The notes under the pieces are model-generated. The model did no database searches. It was not told the DNA's origin and saw only the letters and a program-made list of their open reading frames with translations. This document shows positions 26,117-34,513 of a stretch of 64,000 bases of DNA, in pieces. The stretch spans positions 4,278,001 through 4,342,000 of the forward strand of contig AP012044.1 in assembly GCA_000283575.1 (NCBI GenBank), written 5' to 3'. Both the position numbers and the translations under genes were made by a program. The first letter of the stretch is position 1. Every line of letters starts with the position of its first letter. Source of the stretch: Oscillibacter valericigenes Sjm18-20. Lineage in GTDB: Bacteria > Bacillota > Clostridia > Oscillospirales > Oscillospiraceae.

Positions 26117-27124
26117 TCAAGTCAGAATGTTCAGGTCCTCCGGGACCCGGTCCTCCACATAGGGGTTCAGGTGTTCGTTCACGATATTCAGTACCTCGTC
26201 GGCGTTCAGATAGATATAGGGAGAGGTCCATTCGCCGGGCAGGGTGGAAAAATTGATGTTAGCCGCCCCAACGGTAAAAGCCTCCTGTCCCAGCCAAGCC
26301 AGTTCGCCCAGCTCCAGATCGGTCTTGACGTATTTCTGAAAAATCTTTGCAAACGTAGATACCTTGGTGAGATTGGCGGGCCGAAGCGTCTGCTGTGCCA
26401 CGGCCTTTAAAAAGTTTTGTTGGGTCTTCATCCGGCCGATATCCTCGCTGCCGTAGCCGGAGCCGTCGTTGTTGTGGCGGAAGCGGACCACTTTCAGGGC
26501 TTCCGCGCCGGTGAGGTGCTGTGTTCCGGCACGGAAGTGAATAGACAGATCCTGATACGGGTCATCATAGTCCATGTCAATGGGAATATTAAAATCCACG
26601 CCGCCAATGGCGTCCACCAGCGCAGAAAATGCCTTCAGACTGACCTCTACGGTGTAGTCCACCGGAATTCCCAATTGCTGAGAGAGGGTGGCTGCCGCCT
26701 GATCCATGCCGCCAATGTTGTAGGCGGCGTTGAATTTGTGGTTTTTTCCGTTGACGCGGATCTTAGTGTCCCGGGGAATGTTCACTCCGTAAATCTGCCC
26801 GGCCCCAGCATCCACCGCCACCAGAATATTGGTGTCGCTGCCGCCGTTCCCGTCGTCCACACCGGAAACCAGAATGGTATAAAAATCGGATTTGCGGGCC
26901 GAGTGGGCAGCCTTGGCCGCCAGGGCCAGCTGATCGGCATCCTGCTCCTCATAGGGGACGTCGGACTCCGCCGCGCTCCCGGCGGTCTTGTCCTCCCGCT
27001 GGGGTGGATGCACGATTGCTTTGTATGCGCAGGTCAGAGCCACAGCTACAAATAAAACCGCGGCGAGTACCATCAGGCAGCGCTGGCCTACGGTGATCCG
27101 GCGGCGGCGGTGTTTTTTTGACAT
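26117..27124 (-). CDS. LytR-CpsA-Psr (LCP) family cell-wall ligase
   Basis: LCP proteins move teichoic acids or other polymers from undecaprenyl carriers onto peptidoglycan outside the membrane. The 335-residue chain has a basic N-terminus, one membrane helix (about 16-35) and the LCP domain: VDDGNGGSDTNILVAVD, GVNIPRDTKIRVNG, FNAAYNIGGMDQA and VRFRHNNDGSGYGSEDIGRM carry the conserved Asp and Arg residues that hold the pyrophosphate. ATG at 27124 follows AAGGAG at a long 12-base distance; a 27-codon extension upstream is not used. First gene of a pair with the SLH-transglutaminase gene. Confidence 0.94.
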   Translation of the reverse strand: MSKKHRRRRITVGQRCLMVLAAVLFVAVALTCAYKAIVHPPQREDKTAGSAAESDVPYEEQDADQLALAAKAAHSARKSDFYTILVSGVDDGNGGSDTNILVAVDAGAGQIYGVNIPRDTKIRVNGKNHKFNAAYNIGGMDQAAATLSQQLGIPVDYTVEVSLKAFSALVDAIGGVDFNIPIDMDYDDPYQDLSIHFRAGTQHLTGAEALKVVRFRHNNDGSGYGSEDIGRMKTQQNFLKAVAQQTLRPANLTKVSTFAKIFQKYVKTDLELGELAWLGQEAFTVGAANINFSTLPGEWTSPYIYLNADEVLNIVNEHLNPYVEDRVPEDLNILT

Positions 27125-27274
27125 CGGTGCAGCTAACTCCTTACCAGGACCCCCGCCGGAGAGCGGCAGAGGAAGATTCAAAACACAAACGGGATACAGC
27201 GTCATTTCACCGGGACATGTCGCGGGCTTATGCCGTCTTCCACGGCGCGGCGCCGCCGTTTGGCCATTATTTAT

Positions 27275-27303
27275 ATTATAACGCCTCCAAGAGTAAAGCG
27301 CAA
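27275..27303 (-). promoter_or_regulatory. promoter of the LCP-SLH pair
   Basis: Minus-strand TTGCGC (27298-27303), 17 bases, TATAAT (27275-27280), about 150 bases upstream of the LCP start. The -35 is weak. Confidence 0.5.
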
Positions 27304-27338
27304 GATTGGATTTACCCCGGCTGCGGGGATGAGGACGC

Positions 27339-27368
27339 TTTACAAACCGGCGTGAAACGTGATAAAAT
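27339..27368 (+). promoter_or_regulatory. promoter of the secreted deacetylase-like protein gene
   Basis: TTTACA (27339-27344), 18 bases, TAAAAT (27363-27368), 62 bases before the GTG start; divergent from the LCP promoter. Nothing else is seen in the 306-base gap. Confidence 0.5.
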
Positions 27369-27430
27369 AGGAAAGAATGAATTTACCCGCGCGGCCGCCG
27401 TGCCGCGGTGGAAAAAGGAGAGGTGGCCGC

Positions 27431-28540
27431 GTGCAAAAGCGATTTGCCGCCGCAGTGCTTGCCGTGGCGATGCTGCTGACCCTCTGCCCGGCCGCTGTGG
27501 CAGAGGATTCGGTTTATTTTACCGCTGTGGACGAGCGGGTTCTGGACCTGAACGACTCCACCATGCCCTTCTGGTTCGGCGGGTATTTGTACATCGCCGC
27601 TACCGTGTTCCGGGAGTCCGGCGTGGGGTACTCCTATAACATCGTCAGCCAGACCCTGGTGCTGTATGATTCCAGCCGATCGCTGGTATTCGACGTCAGC
27701 ACCGGCTCCGGCACCGACGGGCAGGGCGACCTCTACGATCACGTGTGCGTGACCCGGGGGGGCGTGACCTTTGTGGCGGCTTCGCCCGTGGCACACTATT
27801 TTGACCGCACTTACAGCAATACCCGGGTGGACCACGGTTATCTTATCCGGGTGAGGAGCAGCAGCGCTGTTCTGTCCGACAGTATGTTTGCCGAAACCGC
27901 CACCTATCAATTGGAATCCAAATACCAGCAGTATCAGAAGCAGGCCTCCGCCGACCAGACGACGAACGATGACACCGGGGAAACGGGAACCGCAGAACCA
28001 ACGGAGGATACCGCTGCGGGAAAATCCATGTACCTCTGCTTTTTGGCGGAGGACGCAAATACGGTGACTCAATGGCTGGACGCGCTGGAAAATCGCGGCG
28101 AACATGCCGCGTTCTACTTCACGGAGGAGGCCCTCACCCGCTGCGGCGACCAGCTTCGGCGTCTAACGGCGTCCGGCTGCGCCATTGGTTTGGCGCTCAG
28201 TTCCGCGGATGATTCGGCAGGGAAACAACTCGATGGCATGAATCAGATTCTCTTTGCCGCCGCCGGGGTAAAGACCCGGCTGGTTTACGCAGCGGACGCC
28301 GACATTCCCGCGCTCCAGCTGGCGGGGTATTGCCCCCTGACTCCAAGAATTAACCGCTCAAAGTACGGACTGACCACCTCCAGCGGAGCCTCCGCGCTTC
28401 TCAAGCAGATCGGAAACCGCCGGGGCGCCGTGTCCGTGTGGCTGGGGAGCAACGTGACCGCAGCAGCGCTGCGTACCTTCCTCTCCTCCGCCGGGACGGA
28501 GGGGGATCGGTTGCTCTCCATGACGGAAATGGCAAGCTGA
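27431..28540 (+). CDS. secreted protein with copper-amine-oxidase-N-like domain and degenerate deacetylase-like domain
   Basis: A 369-residue exported protein starting at GTG 27431 behind AAGGAGAGG. The signal peptide is short and hydrophobic (FAAAVLAVAMLLTLCPAAVA). Residues about 30-150 resemble the copper-amine-oxidase N-terminal domain, a beta-rich stalk module common in Firmicute surface proteins. A linker rich in Thr, Glu and Gln follows. The last 180 residues (LCFLAEDANTVTQWLDALE, RGEHAAFYFTEEAL, RLTASGCAIGLAL) have the rhythm of a NodB polysaccharide deacetylase, yet the Asp and His residues of the metal site are absent. It is probably a non-catalytic wall-binding or regulatory relative; function unknown. 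Confidence 0.65.
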   Translation: MQKRFAAAVLAVAMLLTLCPAAVAEDSVYFTAVDERVLDLNDSTMPFWFGGYLYIAATVFRESGVGYSYNIVSQTLVLYDSSRSLVFDVSTGSGTDGQGDLYDHVCVTRGGVTFVAASPVAHYFDRTYSNTRVDHGYLIRVRSSSAVLSDSMFAETATYQLESKYQQYQKQASADQTTNDDTGETGTAEPTEDTAAGKSMYLCFLAEDANTVTQWLDALENRGEHAAFYFTEEALTRCGDQLRRLTASGCAIGLALSSADDSAGKQLDGMNQILFAAAGVKTRLVYAADADIPALQLAGYCPLTPRINRSKYGLTTSSGASALLKQIGNRRGAVSVWLGSNVTAAALRTFLSSAGTEGDRLLSMTEMAS

Positions 28541-28661
28541 ATACGTATTTTACAGAAAATTCAACACCCGCCTGCAAAAGCGTATATACTAAGAAAGAAT
28601 CTTTCGCCGGCGGCGTATAATGATAATTGTTCTACATTTTGAAAAGTACGGAGGCAGGACT

Positions 28662-29372
28662 ATGGCGCGTAATATACTGGTTGTCGAGGACGATCACAAC
28701 ATCTCCGACCTGATCCACATGTATCTTGTGAAAGAGGGCTTCGATGTTCGCATCGCCGGAGACGGCGGCAAAGCGGTGGAGGAATTCCAGAAGCAGGCGC
28801 CGGACCTGATCCTGCTGGACATTATGTTGCCGGTGATGGACGGCTGGGCCGTCTGCGCCAAAATTCGGGAAACCAGCAAGGTTCCCATCATCATGCTCAC
28901 CGCCAAGAGTGAGGTCTTCGATCGCATTCAGGGCCTTGAGATGGGCGCGGACGACTATATCGTCAAGCCCTTTGAGATGAAAGAGCTGCTGGCCCGCATC
29001 AACGCGGTGCTCCGCCGGACGGAGATCCCCAACGACACGTCGAAAAAACTGACTTTTGACAAGCTCATTATTAATCTGGACTCCTACGAGCTGATTGTGG
29101 ACGGCAAGAAAATCGATACGCCCCCCAAGGAGCTGGAGCTTTTATACCATCTGGCCGCTACCCCCAACCGGGTGTATACCCGCAATCAGCTTTTGGATGA
29201 AGTCTGGGGCTTTGACTACTTCGGCGACAGCCGTACCGTGGACGTCCACATCAAGCGCCTGCGGGAAAAGGTGGAGAACGTGTCCGACCAGTGGGCACTG
29301 AAGACTGTTTGGGGCGTAGGGTATAAGTTTGAGGTTGTCGGCGCGGCGGCGAAACAGCCGGAGAAGGTATGA
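28662..29372 (+). CDS. OmpR/PhoB-family response regulator
   Basis: A 236-residue two-domain regulator. The receiver has the acidic pair (VVEDDHN), phosphoacceptor Asp53 (LILLDIMLPVMDGW), the Thr (IIMLTAKS) and Lys (YIVKPFEMKEL) switch residues. The C-terminal winged helix (LELLYHLAATPNRVYTRNQL, then DSRTVDVHIKRLREKVE) binds DNA. ATG at 28662 follows GGAGG; 14 open codons upstream are not used. The stop overlaps the kinase start by four bases (ATGA), so the two are coupled. It is about 120 bases downstream of the secreted protein gene; a TATAAT at 28616 lacks a convincing -35. Confidence 0.95.
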   Translation: MARNILVVEDDHNISDLIHMYLVKEGFDVRIAGDGGKAVEEFQKQAPDLILLDIMLPVMDGWAVCAKIRETSKVPIIMLTAKSEVFDRIQGLEMGADDYIVKPFEMKELLARINAVLRRTEIPNDTSKKLTFDKLIINLDSYELIVDGKKIDTPPKELELLYHLAATPNRVYTRNQLLDEVWGFDYFGDSRTVDVHIKRLREKVENVSDQWALKTVWGVGYKFEVVGAAAKQPEKV

Positions 29373-30805
29373 AACGGCTGAGCGAGCGTTTCCGGGGCCT
29401 TTACTGGCGGCAAATGTTCGTGACCATGGGTACCGTCCTGCTGACACTGGCCCTTCTGGGCGCGTCCTACAGCGCGTTAGGTTATAACTTTCTCCGTCAG
29501 GAACGGATCGGCGACATGGGAACCCGGGCCTCTGTGGTGGCCCGGCTCTCCGCTGGATATCTGCGCAACGGCGGCTTTACCAGCCAGACGGAGCTGTCCA
29601 CGCTGACAGGTTTTGCCGCGTCAATGTCCGATCTGAATTTTCTGATCTGTGACACGGAGGGCCGCACTCTGTTGTCTACCGACAGCAGTCTGGACGGCCT
29701 GTCCGTCACCATTCCGCAGAGCTTGATGGATGAAACCCAGGCAACGGGCACCGGGTCCTCCCGTTCCGATCTGAACGGTATTTTTGCGGAAAAACGTCTG
29801 CTGGTTGGAGTTCCGGTGACGGACACGGCCGGAGTGCAGGTGGGCGCGGTGTTTGCCGTATCTGTGGTCCATTCCTCTTTGGATGAGATGTGGCAGGGGT
29901 TTATCGGCCTTTTCACCATGACCTCCTGTGTCGTTTTGATGGTGGCCTTTATGGCCTCCTCCATTACCGCCATGCGGCAAGTCCGACCCATCCGGGAAAT
30001 GGTGGCCGCCACCCGGCGGTATGCCGACGGCGATTTTGATATCCGGATGAGGGATACGGACCGCAACGACGAGATCGGCGAGTTGGCGGCTTCCTTCAAC
30101 AACATGGCGGAGAGTTTGCAGCAGACGGAGCGCAAACGCCGGGAGTTTATCGCCAATATCTCCCACGAACTGAAAACCCCCATGACCACCATCGCCGGAT
30201 ATACCGACGGGATTTTGGACGGCACCATTCCCTATGAGAGTGAAAAGCAGTATTTGCAGATTATCTCCGGGGAAAGCCGCCGTCTGAGCCGTCTGGTTCG
30301 GCGGATGCTGGATGTCAGCCAGCTTCAGGCCATGGACCCGCTGAAAAACGGGTGCTACTTTGATGTGTGCGAGAGTATGCGTCGGGTGCTGATCTCCATG
30401 GAGAAGAAAATCACCGACCGGGGCCTTGACGTGGATGCCGACATCCCCGACGAGCCGATTCTGGTGCTGGGGGACAACGACATGATTACCCAGGTGATTT
30501 ACAACCTGCTGGAAAACGCGGCAAAATTTGCAACTCCCGGGTCCGTGCTGTATCTGGGGGTTGTCCGGCGGGACGGCAAGGCCCGGGTCACCGTCCGCAA
30601 CGTGGGAGACACCATTCCCGCGGCGGAGCTGCCGCTTTTGTTCGAGCGGTTTCACAAAAGCGACAAATCCCGCAGCGAGGACAAGACCGGTGTGGGACTG
30701 GGACTTTATATCGTAAAGACCATCCTGGAACAGCACCGGGAAAAAATTGATGTGACCAGCGAGGACGGCGTCACCACATTTTCGTTCTCCCTGACCGCGG
30801 AATAA
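29369..30805 (+). CDS. membrane sensor histidine kinase
   Basis: A 478-residue kinase, partner of the preceding regulator. Two membrane helices (about 16-38 and 178-200) enclose an outer sensor domain of roughly 140 residues; a HAMP linker follows. The H box FIANISHELKTPMTTIAGY holds His266. The ATPase part shows the N box (ITQVIYNLLENAAKF) and G boxes (KTGVGLGLYIVK). The signal is unknown. The htrA-type protease gene starts 14 bases after the stop, which suggests an envelope-stress system similar in layout to CssRS-HtrA of Bacillus. Confidence 0.95.
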   Translation: MKRLSERFRGLYWRQMFVTMGTVLLTLALLGASYSALGYNFLRQERIGDMGTRASVVARLSAGYLRNGGFTSQTELSTLTGFAASMSDLNFLICDTEGRTLLSTDSSLDGLSVTIPQSLMDETQATGTGSSRSDLNGIFAEKRLLVGVPVTDTAGVQVGAVFAVSVVHSSLDEMWQGFIGLFTMTSCVVLMVAFMASSITAMRQVRPIREMVAATRRYADGDFDIRMRDTDRNDEIGELAASFNNMAESLQQTERKRREFIANISHELKTPMTTIAGYTDGILDGTIPYESEKQYLQIISGESRRLSRLVRRMLDVSQLQAMDPLKNGCYFDVCESMRRVLISMEKKITDRGLDVDADIPDEPILVLGDNDMITQVIYNLLENAAKFATPGSVLYLGVVRRDGKARVTVRNVGDTIPAAELPLLFERFHKSDKSRSEDKTGVGLGLYIVKTILEQHREKIDVTSEDGVTTFSFSLTAE

Positions 30806-30818
30806 TGAGGCATCGCAG

Positions 30819-32330
30819 ATGAACAATCAGTTCTTTGACCCCAGAACCCCCGGCGGGGAAACGCCGTCGCCCTCTCCGGCGGAATCCGGATTTTCGCAGA
30901 CGCCGCTTGAATATCCCGCTTCCAAAAAGCACGGCGACGACGCGCGCGCTGCTTTGACAGGCGTTTTCTCAGAAGGGTCCGCTCCCGTCCGGGCGGAAGC
31001 TGACACAACGGAAGCCCCCCCGTCTGAGCCGCAGGAGGTGGTGGAATACTATCCGCCTGCGCCCGTACCGCGGGAGGTGGTGGGGATCTATGTTCAGCCC
31101 CGGCGGATGCCGGGCCGGGCCGCACTTCCCGACCTGAAGGATAAAATAGCTTCCACCGCGCCGCAGAGCGTTCCCACGGCGGCAAATGAAAAAAAGGCCC
31201 ATAGCCAGAAGGGCCTTTGGATTTTTCTCATCTGCCTTGCCACGGTGACGGCGCTGGCTGTAGGTGCGTTTTTTCAGGGCGGCGGGTTTTTCCGCTCTGC
31301 CCCGCCCGACGAGGACGGCGAATACCACCAGAGCGAGGACTGGGACACGCAAAAGGTTTCGATTGCCTCCTACCCCTCCGGTAAGGGTGCGGTCATGGGC
31401 CTGTCTGTCACCCACGGCGACGCGCTGACAATTCAGGAGATTTACCGCCTTGTGAATCCGGCGGTAGTGACCGTGATGGCTCAGTTGGATTACGGCGCTT
31501 CGGTGGGCACCGGCGTGATCTTCCAGGAGGATGGATATATCCTCACCAACTACCACGTGGTGGCTGGCGGCACCGATTGCAGCGTCACCCTGGCCTCCGG
31601 CAGAACCTATGAGGCGAAGTACGTGGGCGGCGACAGCGGAAATGACGTGGCGGTTCTGAAGGTCAACGCCTCAGGTCTAGCCACGGCGGAGATCGGCGAT
31701 TCCGATGCCCTGGCCGTGGGCGACACGGTATATGCCATCGGCAACCCCCTGGGCGTGGAGCTGCGTGGGACGCTGACGGACGGCATCGTCTCCGCCATCA
31801 ACCGGGACGTGGACGTTCAGGGCCGCACCATGACCCTTATCCAGACCAACGCGGCGCTGAATGAGGGCAATTCCGGCGGTCCCCTTATCAATGTGTACGG
31901 TCAGGTGGTGGGCATCAATACCATCAAGATGATGTCCTTTTCCTCCAATGTGGAGGGTCTGGGTTTTGCGCTTCCCATGCGGTCGGTTCAGAAAATGGTG
32001 AACGACATTCTGGATTGCGGCGAGGTCCTTCCGGAACCCCGTTTGGGCGTCACCGTCTATGACATGCCGAAAATCCTGCCGGACGGGACACAGGGCGTGG
32101 AGGTACAGGATGTCAACCCCGATTCCGCCGCCGACAAAGCCGGTGTGAAGGCCGGAGATGTGATCGTTTCTGCCGCCGGACAGAGCGTCACCGAGCGGCA
32201 TATGCTTCTGAGCGTCCGCCGGCAGTTCAACATTGGCGACGATCTGCCAATGACCGTCTGGCGGGACGGGAAGTATCTGGAGGTGGTCCTCCACCTGGAG
32301 GAAGCATTTGAGGAAGAGTCTGCCGGATAA
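30819..32330 (+). CDS. htrA: HtrA/DegP-like S1C serine protease with PDZ domain
   Basis: A 503-residue membrane-anchored protease that degrades or refolds misfolded exported proteins. A Pro/Glu-rich cytosolic region of 130 residues precedes one membrane helix (132-152). The protease domain has the full triad: His246 (TNYHVVAGG), Asp276 (GNDVAVLKV) and Ser352 (NEGNSGGPLIN). One PDZ domain (LGVTVYDMPKI, then GVEVQDVNPDSAADKAGVKA) ends the chain. It is third in the regulator-kinase-protease operon and followed by a strong terminator. The long disordered cytosolic part is larger than in Bacillus HtrA. Confidence 0.95.
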   Translation: MNNQFFDPRTPGGETPSPSPAESGFSQTPLEYPASKKHGDDARAALTGVFSEGSAPVRAEADTTEAPPSEPQEVVEYYPPAPVPREVVGIYVQPRRMPGRAALPDLKDKIASTAPQSVPTAANEKKAHSQKGLWIFLICLATVTALAVGAFFQGGGFFRSAPPDEDGEYHQSEDWDTQKVSIASYPSGKGAVMGLSVTHGDALTIQEIYRLVNPAVVTVMAQLDYGASVGTGVIFQEDGYILTNYHVVAGGTDCSVTLASGRTYEAKYVGGDSGNDVAVLKVNASGLATAEIGDSDALAVGDTVYAIGNPLGVELRGTLTDGIVSAINRDVDVQGRTMTLIQTNAALNEGNSGGPLINVYGQVVGINTIKMMSFSSNVEGLGFALPMRSVQKMVNDILDCGEVLPEPRLGVTVYDMPKILPDGTQGVEVQDVNPDSAADKAGVKAGDVIVSAAGQSVTERHMLLSVRRQFNIGDDLPMTVWRDGKYLEVVLHLEEAFEEESAG

Positions 32331-32341
32331 CGAAAAATCAA

Positions 32342-32374
32342 AAAACGGGAAGCGAAAAGCTCGCTTCCCGTTTT
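32342..32374. terminator. bidirectional terminator between htrA and the TauE pair
   Basis: Fourteen-bp stem AAAACGGGAAGCGA (32342-32355) with 32361-32374; T-runs on both sides. The genes converge here. Confidence 0.9.
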
Positions 32375-32777
32375 ATTGATTTTGTTTCTTTGAGCCGTCC
32401 TCCGGCGGCGGTTCTGTTTTTTCCTTTCGGGGCCACAGCATCAAAACGCCGGAGGCGAGCAGGTAGACGCCAAAGGGTTTGCGCAGAATTTTCACATCCA
32501 CCGCCGTGGCAATCCAGGCGCCGATCAGGGCGAAAATTACCGCCCAGGGCACGGCATGTTTCAGGGTGGGTCTGTCCAAAAAGCCATTTCTCCAGTGACA
32601 CACCAGCGCTGCGGCGGCGGTTGGCAGGAAAAACAGCAGGTTGATCCCCTGCGCCGTCCGCTGGTCCACGCCGAGAAGCAGGGTCATGATTAGTAGCAGC
32701 AGCGTTCCTCCGCCCACTCCCCAAGCGGAGAGAATACTGGTGCCAACTCCGCAGAGGAACGGCAGAAGCCAGCTCAC
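32373..32777 (-). CDS. TauE/SafE family half-protein, second of a split pair
   Basis: A 134-residue protein with four hydrophobic segments (SWLLPFLCGVGTSILSAWGV, TLLLLIMTLLLG, INLLFFLPTAAAALVC, VPWAVIFALIGAWIATA) and a polar tail. It corresponds to one half of the TauE/SafE (DUF81) transporters, which export sulfite, sulfoacetate or similar organosulfur anions. The GTG start overlaps the stop of the preceding half by four bases (GTGA). Family members of this class are usually one chain of about 250 residues with an internal repeat; here the two halves are separate genes and presumably pair in the membrane. A longer reading of this frame upstream is only overlap with the first half. Confidence 0.82.
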   Translation of the reverse strand: MSWLLPFLCGVGTSILSAWGVGGGTLLLLIMTLLLGVDQRTAQGINLLFFLPTAAAALVCHWRNGFLDRPTLKHAVPWAVIFALIGAWIATAVDVKILRKPFGVYLLASGVLMLWPRKEKTEPPPEDGSKKQNQ

Positions 32778-33124
32778 AATAGATACTTCACCCCTCCGTA
32801 AAACAAAAATGCGGCAAAAATCCATTTCAGCCACTTGGCGGACACCTTTCCATACAGCTTTCCGCCCGCGAATCCTCCAACCAGCCCTCCCAGCAAGTAG
32901 GGCAGGGCCGTTTGAATCGACAACTCCGCCCGCCAGAAATAAACCGCCGCCGACACCGCGCAGACCGGAAAGATTATGCCCACACAGGTAGCATACAGCT
33001 TTTGCCCTTTCAGCGAGGACCGGCTCATAACCGGAATAAACACCATTCCCCCGCCGCCGCCGAACAGCCCATTTGCCAGTCCTGCTCCCGCGCCCGCAAT
33101 TCGCACCCGCCACTTTTCGTCCAT
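32774..33124 (-). CDS. TauE/SafE family half-protein, first of a split pair
   Basis: A 116-residue protein with the glycine-rich TauE/SafE signature AGAGAGLANGLFGGGGGMVF near the N-terminus and three to four hydrophobic segments. This motif is repeated in weaker form at the start of the next gene (CGVGTSILSAWGVGGGTLL), as expected for the two inverted halves of the family. ATG at 33124 follows GGAGGGAGC. Transport substrate is unknown. Confidence 0.85.
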   Translation of the reverse strand: MDEKWRVRIAGAGAGLANGLFGGGGGMVFIPVMSRSSLKGQKLYATCVGIIFPVCAVSAAVYFWRAELSIQTALPYLLGGLVGGFAGGKLYGKVSAKWLKWIFAAFLFYGGVKYLL

Positions 33125-33151
33125 TTTCTGCTCCCTCCGTCACTTATATGT

Positions 33152-33178
33152 ATTCCCGGAGGCGCCGCCTCCGGGAAT
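33152..33178. repeat. inverted repeat upstream of the TauE pair
   Basis: ATTCCCGGAGGC, three bases, GCCTCCGGGAAT: a 12-bp stem between the DUF1540 gene and the TauE pair. It lacks a T-run on the minus strand, so it may be an inefficient terminator of DUF1540 or an operator. Confidence 0.55.
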
Positions 33179-33224
33179 TTTGCGGTTTTTAAAGACTTTG
33201 GTTCGTGCCCGACTGAGCTTCGTT

Positions 33225-33416
33225 TTACTTCAGCTTGAAGCTCTCGCAGTCCACGCACTTGCACTCGGTGGGATTGGTTTCATGGGTGCCCACAGAGATG
33301 GAGTTCAGGCCGCAGTACTGGTTGTCCTGGCAGTGATGGGCGCAGTTGTTGACCGTGCACTTAATACTGGAGTTGGGAGTGCATTCGCAGCCGCTGTTGG
33401 TAGAATCCTTCGTCAT
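33225..33416 (-). CDS. DUF1540 cysteine-rich small protein
   Basis: A 63-residue protein with nine cysteines (SGCECTPN, IKCTVNNCAHHCQDNQYCG, TECKCVDCESF). The pattern C-x4-C-x3-C near NNCAHHCQDNQYC followed by CxxCxSF matches DUF1540, a family of small probably metal-binding proteins common in clostridia and spore formers. Its function is not known; a link to sporulation or metal storage has been discussed for the family but nothing here shows it. ATG follows AGGAGG by seven bases. Confidence 0.9.
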   Translation of the reverse strand: MTKDSTNSGCECTPNSSIKCTVNNCAHHCQDNQYCGLNSISVGTHETNPTECKCVDCESFKLK

Positions 33417-33544
33417 AAAAAGGCCTCCTGATGAAAAGAGATTTGAAGGACTTCCGGTTTCATCGCGGTTGCCGGTGGAACCGGCGGTCCTTTGGCTTTC
33501 GCCGCAAATAGTCTGTGCGCAGACCTGCCTTTTATACGAAAAAA

Positions 33545-33605
33545 TAAAAAAGCCATGACAGACACAGGCAGAGGAAAACGCCCCACGGTGTTTCTCTCTG
33601 CCGAA
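33545..33605 (-). terminator. terminator after the TetR gene
   Basis: GGCAGAG pairs with CTCTGCC and GAAAC with GTTTTC around a short loop; a T-rich run (TTTTTTATTTTTT on the minus strand) follows about 15 bases later. Confidence 0.5.
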
Positions 33606-33614
33606 ATGCCGGTA

Positions 33615-34232
33615 TCAGCCGGCGCTTTTTTCATTTTTGGTTTTGCCCAGGGCGGAAAGCACTCCCTCCGCCGCACCGTTGACCAGACGGTCCGCCTGCT
33701 GGACCAGATTCTCTCTGGGCAGGACCATGTCCTGATCGAACCATGTCTTTATGAGGCCGATCAGCCCATATCCAATAAAGCTGATTAGAAAATCCAACTG
33801 AGCCGGAGAGACTCCGTGAAATTTTGCCTGCACCAGGCTGACGCCGTTGCGGTGAATCAAGTCCTGCAAGCTGTCGGTAAAGTTGCTCGTTGAATTGTTG
33901 GCGAACAGCGCCTCGAATTCCGGGCGGTGCTCCACAATATAGTCCAGAATCGGCTTGAATACCGGACGTAGAGAGCCGTCCGCCTCAAATTCCGCCATAT
34001 GCTCGTCGATCAGGAGCTGGGCCTCCGCCAGCATGTCCGTTTCCACGCTCTGGAGCAGCGCGGTGGTATCCGGGTAATGAAGATAAAAAGTCCCCCGGTT
34101 CATGTCCGCCCGCTCCGTTACGTCCCGCACGGAGATTGCGGAAAATTTTTTTTCCCGCATCAGTTCCAGCAATCCCTGCTTCAGCAGCTTTTGAGAGCGC
34201 CGTGATCGCCGGTCCTCCGCCTTTTCCGTCAT
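33615..34232 (-). CDS. TetR/AcrR family repressor
   Basis: A 205-residue regulator. The N-terminal helix-turn-helix is FSAISVRDVTERADMNRGTFYLHYPDT, read here in two parts (residues about 30-43 and 44-56), the classical TetR pattern. The rest is a helical ligand and dimer domain with no recognisable ligand. The start is the ATG at 34232, seven bases after AAAGGGG; two earlier start codons are worse placed. It is divergent from the coiled-coil and MMPL transporter genes, with two dyads in the shared region, so it most likely represses itself and them. Confidence 0.9.
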   Translation of the reverse strand: MTEKAEDRRSRRSQKLLKQGLLELMREKKFSAISVRDVTERADMNRGTFYLHYPDTTALLQSVETDMLAEAQLLIDEHMAEFEADGSLRPVFKPILDYIVEHRPEFEALFANNSTSNFTDSLQDLIHRNGVSLVQAKFHGVSPAQLDFLISFIGYGLIGLIKTWFDQDMVLPRENLVQQADRLVNGAAEGVLSALGKTKNEKSAG

Positions 34233-34391
34233 GTTCATGCCCCTTTCACATAAGACCAAGCCGCGGCCGGCTTCCGCCGCGGGTGTTCATGTAGACCTGA
34301 GCCGCCATGCCCGAATTGCGTCAGCGGCCTGAAATTCAGACGGCCTTTACACAAAATGCGCCGCAGCGCGGTAGCATGGCCGCTTGCGGCT

Positions 34392-34420
34392 ATTATAGCC
34401 CGACCGTTTTTAAAAATCAA
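34392..34420 (-). promoter_or_regulatory. promoter of the TetR gene
   Basis: Minus-strand TTGATT (34415-34420), 17 bases, TATAAT (34392-34397). Confidence 0.72.
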
Positions 34421-34449
34421 CAAAAATTTATTAATGAAATTTTGTTGAT
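34415..34449. promoter_or_regulatory. dyad over the TetR -35 box, candidate operator
   Basis: AATCAACAAAAATTT and its near-complement AAATTTTGTTGATT flank a 6-base centre; the only fault is one extra A. It covers the -35 box of the tetR promoter and lies just upstream of the opposite promoter. Confidence 0.5.
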
Positions 34450-34467
34450 TAATTTTCAAGAACGCTC

Positions 34468-34496
34468 TTGCTTTTTTCCCTGGGCCGTACTATAAT
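34468..34496 (+). promoter_or_regulatory. promoter of the coiled-coil/MMPL operon
   Basis: TTGCTT (34468-34473), 17 bases, TATAAT (34491-34496), 70 bases before the start codon. Confidence 0.75.
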
Positions 34497-34513
34497 CCTC
34501 TCTGTTAAGAAGA

